Shown here: positions 35,586 through 45,508 of the stretch, piece by piece
How the letters are laid out: every line of letters begins with the position of its first letter
Position numbering within the stretch: the stretch's first letter is position 1
From: CAIYTF01 sp963664845
GTDB taxonomy: Bacteria > Bacteroidota > Ignavibacteria > Ignavibacteriales > Ignavibacteriaceae
Assembly: GCA_963664845.1 (NCBI GenBank)
Contig: OY761615.1
Coordinates: forward strand, 2,976,001 to 3,040,000
Direction of reading: 5' to 3'
Length of the DNA stretch: 64,000 nucleotides
Notes under the pieces: model-generated
Databases searched by the model: none
What the model was told of the DNA's origin: nothing
What the model saw: the letters and a program-made list of their open reading frames with translations, nothing else
Position numbers and translations under genes: made by a program

Positions 35586-36395
35586 ATGCATTATGATCCC
35601 GTAAAAAACGTATTTGCGGGGGTTATACGCAGTCTTCCCATATTGCGGGTAACCTTCTATAAAACACTCGATCTTATGTTTCTCCGCTCCTGGTATGTGC
35701 GTCGTGAACTGCGGCTGCTCCGGAAACAATTCCCGGGCAAAGAGATAGCGATATTGGATGCCGGCTCAGGATTTGGCCAGTATTCCTGGTTCATGGCAAA
35801 TCATCTGAAGCCCTGCTCCATACTTGCCGTTGACGTGAAGGAAGAATGGATTGACGATTGCAAACAGTTCTTCAGGGCAAAGCAGCTCGACAAGGTATCC
35901 TTTGGTATTGAAGACCTTACCCAAACCACGCATAAAGAGAAATTCGATATAATTGTGTGCGTGGACGTTATGGAACATATTCACGATGATGTTACGGTGT
36001 TTGCCAATTTTTACCGGGCACTGAAACCGGGTGGTTACGTACTCATCAACAGTCCTTCGGTATACGGCGGTTCTGATGTGCATGATGATCACGAAGAAAG
36101 TTTCATCGGCGAACATGCCCGCGTGGGCTATTCGCATGAAGAGCTGGATCAAAAACTCGGCTCGCAAGGTTTTACACGTTACCAATATAAATACACCTAT
36201 GGCTTTTGGGGCGATAAAGCATGGCGTCTCGGTATCAAATATCCCATGCTGTTGCTGAATGTCTCCAAAGTATTTATTCTGGCACTGCCGTTTTATTATC
36301 TGCTGACCTTCCTTTTCACGTTTATCATGATGCAACTGGATTTCAGGTCAACAAATAAAGTCGGTTCAGGAATTAATTATATAGCGCGGAAATAA
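35586..36395 (+). CDS. SAM-dependent methyltransferase with C-terminal membrane helix
   Basis: A 269-residue class I methyltransferase (Methyltransf_11 type). Motif I is ILDAGSGFGQYSWFMA (about residues 57-72), strand 2 ends LAVDVKEEW, and the post-motif IIVCVDVMEHIHDDV and LKPGGYVLINSPS are standard. A hydrophobic segment near the C-terminus (VSKVFILALPFYYLLTFLF) could anchor it to the membrane, which fits modification of a lipid-linked sugar next to a GtrB-like enzyme; the substrate is inferred only. Confidence 0.85.
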   Translation: MHYDPVKNVFAGVIRSLPILRVTFYKTLDLMFLRSWYVRRELRLLRKQFPGKEIAILDAGSGFGQYSWFMANHLKPCSILAVDVKEEWIDDCKQFFRAKQLDKVSFGIEDLTQTTHKEKFDIIVCVDVMEHIHDDVTVFANFYRALKPGGYVLINSPSVYGGSDVHDDHEESFIGEHARVGYSHEELDQKLGSQGFTRYQYKYTYGFWGDKAWRLGIKYPMLLLNVSKVFILALPFYYLLTFLFTFIMMQLDFRSTNKVGSGINYIARK

Positions 36396-36446
36396 CAACA
36401 CTAATACGATAATCCCGATGTTGGGTGTCGTATAATTGGCTATTTT

Positions 36447-36481
36447 GTCATTGCGAGGAGTCATCGACGAAGCAATCTCAC
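36447..36481. repeat. isolated gtcattgcgag repeat
   Basis: A single copy of the word gtcattgcgaggagtcatcg followed by acgaagcaatctcac, the same module that forms the core of the element at 14288-14481, here without terminal inverted repeats. Confidence 0.6.
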
Positions 36482-36527
36482 GTTTAGCGCTTAGAAATAA
36501 AGTTTTAAAAGCAGAATTTCGCGGTGA

Positions 36528-36641
36528 ATGAATTATGCGGCACTCTTCGATGGAATGCTTATGAGTCTGCCTGAAGACGTGACCAAAGCATTGGATGTTG
36601 CTATTGCGGCAAAACAGACATCGCAGAAATTTAAAAATTAG
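36528..36641 (+). CDS. very small ORF, possible gene remnant
   Basis: ATG at 36528 opens 37 codons (MNYAALFDGMLMSLPEDVTK, ending KQTSQKFKN) that read like the C-terminal amphipathic end of a globular protein. It lies in a 350-bp gap after repeat debris. No family is recognised; it may be a remnant or chance. Confidence 0.2.
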   Translation: MNYAALFDGMLMSLPEDVTKALDVAIAAKQTSQKFKN

Positions 36642-36743
36642 TAATGAGCCCTGGCGGCGTGGCATTGTGGCTGTATACTGTTTGCCACCGATGCAAACAG
36701 CCGGGGTTCCAAGAATAAAGCAATTACATATTCCGGAGATTCC

Positions 36744-39341
36744 ATGGCAAAAAACGTAAAAAGCGAACCGCGGAGACGCACCGTAAATAAAACCACCAGT
36801 GGGTTTTATATTGATAAAATCCCGCAGAAATATCAAATCATTGGCGTCATCCTGACGATCATTGTTCTGTTCCTTATTTTCCTCAATCCTCTTTTCTTCG
36901 GCGGTAAAATTTTCCAGTCGGCGGATATTACCGCATCAATGAGCATGCAGCCCTATCTTCAGAAAGCGCGCGAAGGCTTCACGCTGTGGAACCCGCATAT
37001 CTTTTGCGGAATGCCGGCGTACTCAATTGCAGTCGGTTATACCTGGTTTAATCTTATTTACGTGCTGTTCACCGGATTCCGGGATGTGTTCACCGGTCTC
37101 TTCGCTGTTGATTATGTGCGGTGGAGTTTCTATCTCATTATTCTTGCTGTCACTTCATTCTTCCTGATGAAGCATTTGACAAAAAACACACTGATTAGTT
37201 TATTCTCTGCCCTTGCAACATCATTCAGTACCGGTTACATCGTTTTCCTTTATATCGGTCACGTTACCAAGCTTACTTCACTCTGCATGTTCCCGCTTAT
37301 CTTTTTACTCCTGCTCCGCATGCAGCAAAAGATCAAACTCCTTGATATTTTTATTCTTCTTGTAGCGCTCCAGCTATTGGTGCAGGGTTTCCACGTGCAG
37401 ATCATATTCTATATGGGACTTGCCACAGGGATATATTTTGTATACTATCTCATATATAGTCTTGTCATCAAGGATACTAAGCTTGCCCTAAACCTTGCAA
37501 AGTCACTTGGCATACTCGTGGTTTCCGTTGGCATTGCTCTCGCTATCCAGCTTGACAATTTTTCGCAGATTTATGAATACACGCCTTATTCAACCCGGGG
37601 CACAAAAAGCATCAAAGAGCTGACGGCACAGTCTGCCTTTGCCGGCAAAACAACTGATGCTGCTGTTGAAAATGACAGTGCAAAATCGGCTTACTACAGC
37701 TATCATACCGATTGGTCCTTCTCTCCCGGTGAAGTTGCCACGTTTGTAATTCCTTCGTTCTATGGCTTTGGAAATTCACTGTACACCGAACCGGGTTCGG
37801 GCCAGGAAATAGAAGTGAGATCCTATTTCGGTCAAATGCCTATGGTGGATGTGCCGATGTATATGGGCGTTATCGTTCTCTTTCTCGCGCTCTATGCGGT
37901 CTTCACAAGATTCAAAGACCCCATCGTTCAGTTCCTGAGTCTGTTGGCAGTCATTGCATTATTCCTGTCCTTCGGAAAGAACTTCCCTGTTTTCTTTAAT
38001 ATGCTTTTTTATCATATGCCTTATTTTGACAAGTTCCGGGTCCCTTCCATGATCCTGGTGCTGGTACAGTTTGCCATGCCCATTCTTGCCGGTCTTGGCT
38101 TGTCGGAGATCATTTCTTCCAGGAGCAAAATAAACAGCAACGAAACAACTGCAGCCAAAATCCTGCGCGTTATTGCAATAGCATTTTCAGCGCTTTTTGC
38201 TGTTGCTCTGGTTGGGCAGTCATCGCTTGCGGACAGCTTTTTCAGTCGTGCCATGCAGGCTCATAAAGACAACCCTCAGATGGCAAACTATTTCAATTCA
38301 CTGCAGGATTACCTGAAGGGCATGTATATCAGCGATATGTTGTTCGCATTCGGACTCACCGCAATTGTATTCTGGGCGGGATATCTGTATAAGATCAAAA
38401 AGATTGGTGCGGATGCCTTTGCTCTGCTTGCCGTTGTACTCGTGCTGGTTGATCTCTGGAGGATTGACGGCCGGGCAGCTATGTATGCGGACGCGCCCGA
38501 CAAAAAGGAATTATTTGCCGAACCGGAATATGTCAGAATAATCAAATCGCAAAAAGATTACGGCAAAGAACCATACCGCATGCTGAATCTTAAACAGCAG
38601 GGCCAGGGTTCAATGAGTCAGAATTCAAATTTCCACGCGTACTTTTTACTTGAAGATTTTTACGGCTATTCTGCCATTAAACCGAGAGCATTTCAGGATA
38701 TGATGGATGTTGTCGGAATTTTCAGCCCGGCTATGTGGAAAATGGCTAACGTGAAATATCTGGTGCTGGACAAACCTTATACTGATTCACTCTTTCACAT
38801 GATTGGTGGAAGCGGTGACAGCTATGTGTTCGAATTGAACAGCACGCTGAAACGCTATTACTTTGTAAACCGCGTTGAACAGAAACCGGCTATCGATGTG
38901 CTTAATGATTTGAAGGTAAATAAATTTGATCCGGCTGATGTTGCCTATGTTCAGGAAACGCCGCCGGTTGTACAAAAACCGGATTCAACTGCTGCTATCA
39001 CCCTCAAGAAATATACTGATGAAGTAACGCAGCTTGACGTGAATGCATCGGGCGACAACTACATGGTCTATGCAACGTCCTATCAGCCCAAAGGCTGGAA
39101 CGTGACCATTGATGGAAAACCCGTACAAGTCTACCGCACCGATCATGCCTTTATGGGCATTGTGGTTCCCAAAGGAAAACACAGTGTGGAGTTTAACTAC
39201 TCCCCGGCAAGTTTCACTCTTGCAAAAAATGCTTCGCTGGTATTCAGCTCGCTGGTTTTGCTGGGGCTCTTCGGAAGCATCTGGCTGGAAGTGCGTAAAC
39301 GCAAAAACGGCACTGCAGCGGCAGAGCCAAACCAAGAATGA
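36744..39341 (+). CDS. YfhO-like polytopic membrane protein
   Basis: An 865-residue protein with a cytoplasmic basic N-terminus, about twelve transmembrane helices (first at about 32-50, FNPLFFGGKIF-type loop after it) and a soluble C-terminal domain ending in one more helix (LVFSSLVLLGLFGSIWLEV). The loop after helix one (SADITASMSMQPYLQKAREG and TLWNPHIFCGMPAY) is the conserved region of the YfhO/GT-C-like family, whose members are thought to transfer sugars to teichoic acid or other surface polymers. It sits between a GtrB-like transferase and a flippase, which supports a glycan role. Confidence 0.8.
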   Translation: MAKNVKSEPRRRTVNKTTSGFYIDKIPQKYQIIGVILTIIVLFLIFLNPLFFGGKIFQSADITASMSMQPYLQKAREGFTLWNPHIFCGMPAYSIAVGYTWFNLIYVLFTGFRDVFTGLFAVDYVRWSFYLIILAVTSFFLMKHLTKNTLISLFSALATSFSTGYIVFLYIGHVTKLTSLCMFPLIFLLLLRMQQKIKLLDIFILLVALQLLVQGFHVQIIFYMGLATGIYFVYYLIYSLVIKDTKLALNLAKSLGILVVSVGIALAIQLDNFSQIYEYTPYSTRGTKSIKELTAQSAFAGKTTDAAVENDSAKSAYYSYHTDWSFSPGEVATFVIPSFYGFGNSLYTEPGSGQEIEVRSYFGQMPMVDVPMYMGVIVLFLALYAVFTRFKDPIVQFLSLLAVIALFLSFGKNFPVFFNMLFYHMPYFDKFRVPSMILVLVQFAMPILAGLGLSEIISSRSKINSNETTAAKILRVIAIAFSALFAVALVGQSSLADSFFSRAMQAHKDNPQMANYFNSLQDYLKGMYISDMLFAFGLTAIVFWAGYLYKIKKIGADAFALLAVVLVLVDLWRIDGRAAMYADAPDKKELFAEPEYVRIIKSQKDYGKEPYRMLNLKQQGQGSMSQNSNFHAYFLLEDFYGYSAIKPRAFQDMMDVVGIFSPAMWKMANVKYLVLDKPYTDSLFHMIGGSGDSYVFELNSTLKRYYFVNRVEQKPAIDVLNDLKVNKFDPADVAYVQETPPVVQKPDSTAAITLKKYTDEVTQLDVNASGDNYMVYATSYQPKGWNVTIDGKPVQVYRTDHAFMGIVVPKGKHSVEFNYSPASFTLAKNASLVFSSLVLLGLFGSIWLEVRKRKNGTAAAEPNQE

Positions 39342-39347
39342 CAGCAA

Positions 39348-40703
39348 TTGAACGGAACAACTAGCGGTTCGACGAAAATTAATTTTTCGTCGGATTCATT
39401 CAGGAAATATTTTAAGAATACATCCTGGCTCTTTACTGAGAAAATAGCCAGGTTGGTGCTCGGGTTCTTTGTAAGTATCTATATGATACGTTATCTGGGG
39501 CCCGAGGACTTCGGTTCATTGAGCTATGCACTCAGTCTGGTTGGACTTTTCACCGCTATTGCTTCACTGGGACTTGATTCAATTGTAACCCGTGAACTGG
39601 TGAAGGATCAGAGCAGCAGAAATGACCTTCTTGGTTCTGTTTTCACCATGCGGCTTTGGGGCGGGCTCACGGCCGTGGTTTTGCTGGGCATAACTATGTT
39701 GCTCACCGGCGATAACGCGCGGACGCAGATGCTAATCGCAGTTATTGGCGTTTCGCTAATTGTGCAGGCATTCTTGGTTATCGAGTTCTATTTCCAATCC
39801 ATTGTGCAGGTCAAATATACCGCTCTGGTGCAAATTGGTAATTTGCTCATAACCGGAATACTTAAAGTTGTGCTTGTACTGGTCAAGGCCGATCTCTTCT
39901 GGTTCGCATTCTGCACGCTGCTGGAAAGTGTTATCGCGGCAATCGGATTTATGTATGTTTACCGGAAAAAAGATCTCAGTATGCGGGACTGGAAGTTCAA
40001 TAAAAAAAGAGCTTTGAGCTTACTGAAAGATTCCTGGCCGCTCATTTTTTCCGGAGTGGTGATCGCCATATATTTGAAAATCGATCAGGTGCTGATTAAG
40101 AAAATGTTGTCCGAACATGAGACGGGTCTTTATGCCTCAGCGGTGCGTTTATGCGAATCGTGGTATTTCATTCCCATGGCGGTGTCCTCATCGTTGTTCC
40201 CGGCCATTATGAATGCCAGGGCAATGAGCCGGGAGCTTTACCTGTCGCGCCTCCAAAAGCTCTATGACATCCTGGCGTGGCTGGCAATAGGCATCTCTGT
40301 TCCGGTAAGCTTTTTTGCCGATGATATAATGCAGTTGCTTTTCGGTTCTAAGTTCATCGGGGCATCAATGACGCTCACCATATACATTTGGGCCGGGGTC
40401 CCCACTTTTTTGGGCGTTGCTTCAAGTCAGTTCCTGATAGCGGAAAATTTAACACGTATGTCATTTTACCGCACACTTGCAGGGATGATAATGAATGTCG
40501 TGCTGAATCTTTGGCTGATCCCTATATATGGCATCAATGGCTCGGCATTTGCAACTCTGGTGTCCTATTCGGTGGCTACTTTTTCAATTGGTGCTTCGCG
40601 AAAAACTTTCACGCAGTTGTGGATGATGGTGAAGGCAATTTTATTTTTTGATTTATTTATCTTTGTATATAAACTATGGCAGAAACGCTCACAACCAAAA
40701 TAA
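39348..40703 (+). CDS. Wzx-type oligosaccharide flippase
   Basis: A 451-residue member of the MOP/polysaccharide-transport superfamily, with about twelve to fourteen helices and no large soluble domain. The opening TSWLFTEKIARLVLGFFVSI and MIRYLGPEDFGSLSYALSL are the family hallmark. It would flip lipid-linked oligosaccharides to the periplasmic face. The start is TTG at 39348, six bases after the YfhO-like gene; the next gene overlaps its end by 28 bases, so the three are tightly coupled. Confidence 0.92.
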   Translation: MNGTTSGSTKINFSSDSFRKYFKNTSWLFTEKIARLVLGFFVSIYMIRYLGPEDFGSLSYALSLVGLFTAIASLGLDSIVTRELVKDQSSRNDLLGSVFTMRLWGGLTAVVLLGITMLLTGDNARTQMLIAVIGVSLIVQAFLVIEFYFQSIVQVKYTALVQIGNLLITGILKVVLVLVKADLFWFAFCTLLESVIAAIGFMYVYRKKDLSMRDWKFNKKRALSLLKDSWPLIFSGVVIAIYLKIDQVLIKKMLSEHETGLYASAVRLCESWYFIPMAVSSSLFPAIMNARAMSRELYLSRLQKLYDILAWLAIGISVPVSFFADDIMQLLFGSKFIGASMTLTIYIWAGVPTFLGVASSQFLIAENLTRMSFYRTLAGMIMNVVLNLWLIPIYGINGSAFATLVSYSVATFSIGASRKTFTQLWMMVKAILFFDLFIFVYKLWQKRSQPK

Positions 40704-41341
40704 GAACGCTCACGAAACTGTTGTTTCATGAGCCCGAAACATTATCAGCGCTTGTTTCACAGCGTTTGACCGGCTATCTCTTTGATACCGGGTGGTTTGC
40801 TTCTTATCAGACCAAGACCCCGGTAGACGCCCAATTCCAGGCAATTCCGTGGTTCACCTATCCGGCAATTGATTTTCTCGGAGAACGCCTGAAAAAATCA
40901 TTCGCCATTCTTGAATATGGCGCAGGTAATTCCAGTGTCTATTTTTCCGAACGGGTTGGCAGCGTTGATGCTCTGGAACATAATGCAGAGTGGTTCGCAA
41001 TGGTTAATACCAAAGTCAGCGGAAATACAAAACTCCATTTGATCTCAGAGGAGGATCTCAGCAGCTATGCAAGTTTCCCGGCAACGCTCAACAAAAAATA
41101 TGACCTGATAATTGTTGATGCCATCGATCGCAATGCATGCATGCAGCAGGCTGTTTCATTGCTGCGTGAAGGTGGCATCATCGTGCTTGATGATTCAGAA
41201 CGGGAAGAATATGCCGACGGTAGAGCTTTCGTGGTCGCACAGGGATTCAAATGCCTGGATTTCTGGGGAATGGCTCCTATTGTACTGCACAAAAAATGCA
41301 CTTCGTTTTTCTATAAGCAAGATAACTGTCTGGCAATATGA
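40676..41341 (+). CDS. predicted class I methyltransferase
   Basis: A 221-residue protein. The nucleotide-binding strand and loop ILEYGAGNSSVYFSERV (about residues 79-95) is followed by VDALEHNAEW (end of strand 2), a motif IV-like KYDLIIVDAIDRN and GGIIVLDDSERE. This matches FkbM-like or glycan-modifying methyltransferases, though no subfamily is certain. It overlaps the flippase gene by 28 bases and the next methyltransferase by four, so it belongs to the glycan operon. Confidence 0.75.
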   Translation: MAETLTTKIRTLTKLLFHEPETLSALVSQRLTGYLFDTGWFASYQTKTPVDAQFQAIPWFTYPAIDFLGERLKKSFAILEYGAGNSSVYFSERVGSVDALEHNAEWFAMVNTKVSGNTKLHLISEEDLSSYASFPATLNKKYDLIIVDAIDRNACMQQAVSLLREGGIIVLDDSEREEYADGRAFVVAQGFKCLDFWGMAPIVLHKKCTSFFYKQDNCLAI

Positions 41342-41976
41342 TGCTGTGGAAAAAGTTTAAACGTTTTGTTTATGAAATGCTTGTCCCGGCTATCCGGCTG
41401 GGGAACTATCTCGGCTTCAAATGGTATCTTGCAAACACAGAAGAAATATGGCTTGTGGTTGGAGCCGGCGGAACAAAATTCAAGGGCTGGTTCTCAACCG
41501 ATAAATCAGTGTTGGATATTACCCGGCGATCAGACTTTCAAAAATATTTCAAGACAAAGAAAATTTCACGAATATTGGCAGAGCACGTTCTGGAGCATTT
41601 AACCGATGCGGACCTGCATGCCATGGCAAAGAATTTTGCCGAGTTCAGTACCGACGAGGTGAATATCCGCGTTGCAGTGCCCGATGGTAATCATGCCGAC
41701 AGGGAATATATCGAATGTGTTAAACCGGGTGGCTCAGGTGCCGGTGCCGATGATCACAAACATCTCTATACATACCAATCCCTTGCTGCCTATTTTACCC
41801 CCTGCGGGTTTACGGCAACAAATGTTGAATACTGGGATGATGATAAACAGTTTCACACCTCTTATACAAATGATGAATATGGATTCATCGAACGGAGCCT
41901 TCTCAACGATGACCGGAACGCCGACGGGAAACCGCATTATACCTCTTTGATTGTGGATTTTCGTAAATCAAAATAA
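41338..41976 (+). CDS. predicted SAM methyltransferase, glycan-associated
   Basis: A 212-residue protein of the group annotated as predicted SAM-dependent methyltransferases near glycosyltransferases. The start WLVVGAGGTKFKGWFSTDKS replaces motif I, and SRILAEHVLEHLTDADLHAM and VRVAVPDGNHAD follow the pattern; the C-terminus has DDHKHLYTYQSLAAYF, often seen in these enzymes. ATG overlaps the previous stop by four bases. The substrate is unknown; glycan or lipid-linked sugar is the natural guess. Confidence 0.75.
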   Translation: MMLWKKFKRFVYEMLVPAIRLGNYLGFKWYLANTEEIWLVVGAGGTKFKGWFSTDKSVLDITRRSDFQKYFKTKKISRILAEHVLEHLTDADLHAMAKNFAEFSTDEVNIRVAVPDGNHADREYIECVKPGGSGAGADDHKHLYTYQSLAAYFTPCGFTATNVEYWDDDKQFHTSYTNDEYGFIERSLLNDDRNADGKPHYTSLIVDFRKSK

Positions 41977-42043
41977 ATTCGCATATTCAGGGCTACGTAT
42001 GTGTGTCTCTGTTTTTACTTCATTAAACCAAAGGAAACTGCCC

Positions 42044-42451
42044 ATGGCAATTATAAACTGGAGCGAGAATTTAAGTGTCAAAATTAAATCAATTGATGAG
42101 CAGCATAAGAAACTGGTGCTTCTCATAAATAACCTGCATGATGCCATGCGCGCGGGCAAAGGTAAAGATGTACTCGGACCCATTTTGGATGAGCTGGTAT
42201 CGTACACGAAAACACATTTCACCTATGAAGAAGGTTTGTTGAGTAAAGCCGGCTATATGGAACTTCAGGGCCATAAACGTGAGCATACGGCGTTGATTGA
42301 TAAGGTTGAAGAGTTGCAAAAAAAATACAAAGCCGGTAATACGACCATTACTATTGAGACCATGACGTTCCTTAAAGACTGGCTTAATGGTCATATCCTT
42401 GGCACCGACCGCCGGTATTCCGATCTTCTGGTTTCGAAAGGCGTAAAGTAA
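42044..42451 (+). CDS. bacteriohemerythrin
   Basis: A 135-residue four-helix O2-binding di-iron protein. The iron ligands are visible in order: His in IDEQHKKL, His and Glu in HFTYEEGL, His in GHKREH (two), and His plus Asp in HILGTDRRY. ATG at 42044 is chosen because MAIINWSENLSVKI is the canonical family start and AAAGGA lies just upstream; the frame is open back to 41951. A terminator follows. It may store or sense oxygen; the adjacent two-component pair gives no direct link. Confidence 0.93.
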   Translation: MAIINWSENLSVKIKSIDEQHKKLVLLINNLHDAMRAGKGKDVLGPILDELVSYTKTHFTYEEGLLSKAGYMELQGHKREHTALIDKVEELQKKYKAGNTTITIETMTFLKDWLNGHILGTDRRYSDLLVSKGVK

Positions 42452-42510
42452 GGTCACTACATAATTGTACCGGAAGAAATAACTCTTTCGAAAACAATTC
42501 TTTAAAACAT

Positions 42511-42540
42511 TTGCCACGGGTTTAGCTCGTGGCTTTTTTG
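42511..42540 (+). terminator. rho-independent terminator after hemerythrin gene
   Basis: Stem GCCACG / CGTGGC with a nine-base loop, followed by TTTTTTG, 60 bases after the hemerythrin stop. The following 270 bases to 42817 show no gene. Confidence 0.8.
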
Positions 42541-42817
42541 TTTCTCAGATATATCTTTTGCTGTCCAAAGCCAAAATGTCGCAAAATAGGTTAGTGAAGT
42601 AGTAAGCCCAAATAATGCAATAGACCGGTTTTCTAATGCGTAACCTGGGCTTAATAACATTGGCCGACAAGACATTCTGTGCTTGTACCCGGAACGCCAA
42701 AAAGACACGACGTTTAGCTTTTCCCTGGAGATAATATTTTTTTCTGCATCCTTATTGTTTATATTTCACAGTAAAATGTAGACTTGAATAATTTACGAAG
42801 CAATTAACCATGGGATT

Positions 42818-44545
42818 ATGAAATATTTGAATCCCCGTTCTCTGTTTAGATTACTGATATCTCTGCTCCTGATTGTGCACACGGTGAGTGCTGCGGCGGG
42901 CGAGCAGTCCAACGTTATTTCATCTTCATCACAATCTGTCCTGCTGCAACATTGGCAGATAGCCACCGATCAGACGCCAAAGGAAGCTTTATCAAACATT
43001 CCTGATTCCGTCTGGCAGTCTCTTGAAACTTCATTAAACAGCAAAACACACTCCCGGGGCAATTGGCTTTTAAAGAGTATCGTTGTTTTTGGGGATTCCG
43101 TTAGCCGGGGAACGCTCTTTGCGCTGGTCCCAATGAATTTTATTACTGCATACGAAATTTATTGGGATGGGGAAAAAATTGCACAAAACGGTATCCTTGG
43201 CGTAAATCACGTTGATGAAAAACCCGGCGACTTCAATTATCATTTACTCTTGCCTCCCCGTTTGTCGGCTGCGGGAAAGCATATAATCCTTATTCGGATA
43301 TCAGATCATCAAACCTATTCAACCTGGAAATGGTACTATGGCGATTTTGTCATCGGGCCCTATGATCTTGAGGTGAAAAGGAATTCATGGTCGGGCTATC
43401 AGGCATTTCTGTTGATAGGCCTGGTTTTTGTTCCATTTCTTTTTAATCTGTTTCTCTTTTTTGCCAGAAAAAGAAAGACCGAACATTTGCTGTTCAGCGT
43501 TATCTGTTTGCTGGTAATTGCGGATTCTGCCACGTTAATAATTCCCTTCTTCGATAATGTTCCCACAACATATATTCATGTGCAATATATTGCATATCAG
43601 ATAATAACAGTTTTATTTGCCATTCTTTTGCCGGCGTTTTTTGTCTTCCTTTTTTCATTGCACAAGGGAATTATCGCTCTCATTGTCCTGATAAATCTTA
43701 TTATCTTCATGTTTTTTACAAGTCTTGCGAATATCTTTAATGTTATGTCGGTCGCGGTGCTTGTTGAAAGCAGCTTGCTCACCTTCTGGGCATTACTTCT
43801 CCGGCGGGAAGAAAGCAGGGTAATCTCTGTTGGATTGATTGTGGGCTGGATTGCCTTTTATTTCAATTTTGCATTTGACGGCCTGGCAACCATAATGGTC
43901 ATTTGTACCAGTTTTTCAATAGCCCGTCAGTTCGCGCGAAAAGAAAAAACGGAGAGTGAAGCTCTTCTCAGGTCGGCACATCTGGAAAACGAATTGTTAA
44001 AGAAAAATATTAGTCCGCATTTCCTCTTGAACTCTTTAACTTCCATCATTGTATGGCTGAGAAGGGACTCCGACACGGCTATCAAGCTTATTCAGGCGCT
44101 GGCTGATGAATTTCGCATGGTGACGCAAATATCTGCGCTTAAACAAATTCCGATACTGCAGGAAATAGAGCTGTGCAAGGCGCATCTTAAAATTATGAGC
44201 TATCGAAAGGGCGCGGAGTATCAATTGACTACCATTGACATTCCGGAGGATAAAAGTGTTCCGCCAATGATCTTCCATACACTGATTGAAAACGGGTTGA
44301 CACACGGTTATGAAAACCAAAGCACCGGGAGTTTCATTTTGCAGTGTAAAAAAATCGCCGATGGAACTCAATATCTCCTGTCGAATGACGGAAACTTTTC
44401 ACAGGGTGAATCTCCTGAATCCAGCGGTTTTGGGCTGCGCTATATCAAGGGTCGGCTGGAGGAAAGCTACCCGGATAGATGGACTGTAACTTCCGGCAGG
44501 CAGGCGCGCGGATGGGAGACTATAATTGAAATCAGGGACAAATAA
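42818..44545 (+). CDS. LytS-type sensor histidine kinase with 7TM input domain
   Basis: A 575-residue kinase. A signal peptide and a beta-sandwich extracellular domain (residues about 30-190, with YEIYWDGEKIAQNG as in 7TMR-DISM extracellular sensors) precede seven membrane helices (about 195-380). The His_kinase region has KKNISPHFLLNSLTSIIVWL with the phospho-accepting His near residue 400, and the ATPase part has PPMIFHTLIENGLTHG (N box) and GFGLRYIKGRLEE (G box). It overlaps the response regulator by one base. The ligand is unknown; DISM domains often bind carbohydrates. Confidence 0.92.
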   Translation: MKYLNPRSLFRLLISLLLIVHTVSAAAGEQSNVISSSSQSVLLQHWQIATDQTPKEALSNIPDSVWQSLETSLNSKTHSRGNWLLKSIVVFGDSVSRGTLFALVPMNFITAYEIYWDGEKIAQNGILGVNHVDEKPGDFNYHLLLPPRLSAAGKHIILIRISDHQTYSTWKWYYGDFVIGPYDLEVKRNSWSGYQAFLLIGLVFVPFLFNLFLFFARKRKTEHLLFSVICLLVIADSATLIIPFFDNVPTTYIHVQYIAYQIITVLFAILLPAFFVFLFSLHKGIIALIVLINLIIFMFFTSLANIFNVMSVAVLVESSLLTFWALLLRREESRVISVGLIVGWIAFYFNFAFDGLATIMVICTSFSIARQFARKEKTESEALLRSAHLENELLKKNISPHFLLNSLTSIIVWLRRDSDTAIKLIQALADEFRMVTQISALKQIPILQEIELCKAHLKIMSYRKGAEYQLTTIDIPEDKSVPPMIFHTLIENGLTHGYENQSTGSFILQCKKIADGTQYLLSNDGNFSQGESPESSGFGLRYIKGRLEESYPDRWTVTSGRQARGWETIIEIRDK

Positions 44546-45246
44546 TGCGTATTCTGATTGTTGAAGACGAACGCCCAACCGCTGAAGACATAGCCTGTTT
44601 GGTTAAAGAGATATTGGGAAAGGAAATCACCTCTCTTCACATCGAAACAACATTGGACAATGCTCTGCACTTCCTTAATGAAAAACCAATTGATGTGTTG
44701 TTGCTGGATTTGAATCTTAACAGCAAAGACGGTTTTCATATCCTCAAACAGATAGTTAGCAAGTCATTCCATACCATTATCATTTCCGCCAACAGTAACA
44801 GAGCCATCGAGGCATTCGAATATGGAGTGCTTGATTTTATTCCCAAGCCCTATAGCACAGAAAGATTACAGGCCGCATTCCAACGTCTGAAATCAAGCCA
44901 CGCCGCCGACGGACATGCGATTAAATATCTTTCGGTCAAAAAAGGATTTGAAATTCAGGTCATCCCCCTTGAGGATATTCTCTATTTCAAATCTGATAAT
45001 ATTTATGTGGAATTGCATTTGCGGGGTGGACATCGGGTTATTTATGATAAACCAATAAAACAGCTTGGTTCTCTGTTGCCGCGTAATTTCTGCCGCATTC
45101 ATAAATCTTACATCGTAGACTGCGAAAATATAAAAGCAATTCAAACTCTGGGTGGTGGACAATACCGCGCTGTTTTGCATAGCGGGGATTGTTTGCCGGT
45201 CAGTCGTCATAAAATAGATTCGCTCAAAAACCTTATTCAGGTATAA
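44545..45246 (+). CDS. LytTR-family response regulator
   Basis: A 233-residue regulator with a receiver domain (ILIVEDERPTAEDI, phospho-Asp in VLLLDLNLNSKDG near residue 52, Lys in FIPKPYS) and a C-terminal LytTR DNA-binding domain (LSVKKGFEIQVIPLEDILYF, GGHRVIYDKPIKQL and FCRIHKSYIVD). It is the partner of the preceding kinase. A direct repeat 115 bases downstream (45362-45390) could be its binding site in front of the secreted-protein gene. Confidence 0.94.
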   Translation: MRILIVEDERPTAEDIACLVKEILGKEITSLHIETTLDNALHFLNEKPIDVLLLDLNLNSKDGFHILKQIVSKSFHTIIISANSNRAIEAFEYGVLDFIPKPYSTERLQAAFQRLKSSHAADGHAIKYLSVKKGFEIQVIPLEDILYFKSDNIYVELHLRGGHRVIYDKPIKQLGSLLPRNFCRIHKSYIVDCENIKAIQTLGGGQYRAVLHSGDCLPVSRHKIDSLKNLIQV

Positions 45247-45361
45247 CCTGAAATCTCCCTGTACTAATCTGCGAGTCGGAAAAGTATAAATTCTTTCAGT
45301 ATCCTCCCTTTTCTTTTTTTCTAATTCTTACCATTCTGTAGAGTAACCTCATTGATTTGGT

Positions 45362-45390
45362 GCAGTTCGCAAATGAATAGTGCCGTTCAC
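45362..45390 (+). promoter_or_regulatory. candidate LytTR direct-repeat site
   Basis: Two copies of GCMGTTCRC (gcagttcgc at 45362-45370 and gccgttcac at 45382-45390) spaced 20 bases apart, about two helical turns, upstream of the 45509 gene and directly after a LytTR gene. LytTR sites are described as imperfect direct repeats with GTT cores at similar spacing. The flanking consensus bases fit only in part. Confidence 0.3.
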
Positions 45391-45508
45391 AAGATATTAT
45401 GACATAATCCATGTGCGTTCTATAATTTGCTCATCACGTTAGTCGCCTGTTTGCTATGCTAAAAGCTCTTGGCGCATTGAAAATAACAACCGTTATAAGG
45501 ATATCATT

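Noticed and set aside
35270..35596. 108-codon plus-strand frame between glycosyltransferase and methyltransferase
   Set aside because: Arg/Ser-rich composition, overlap at both ends and no recognisable domain; it looks like a chance open frame.
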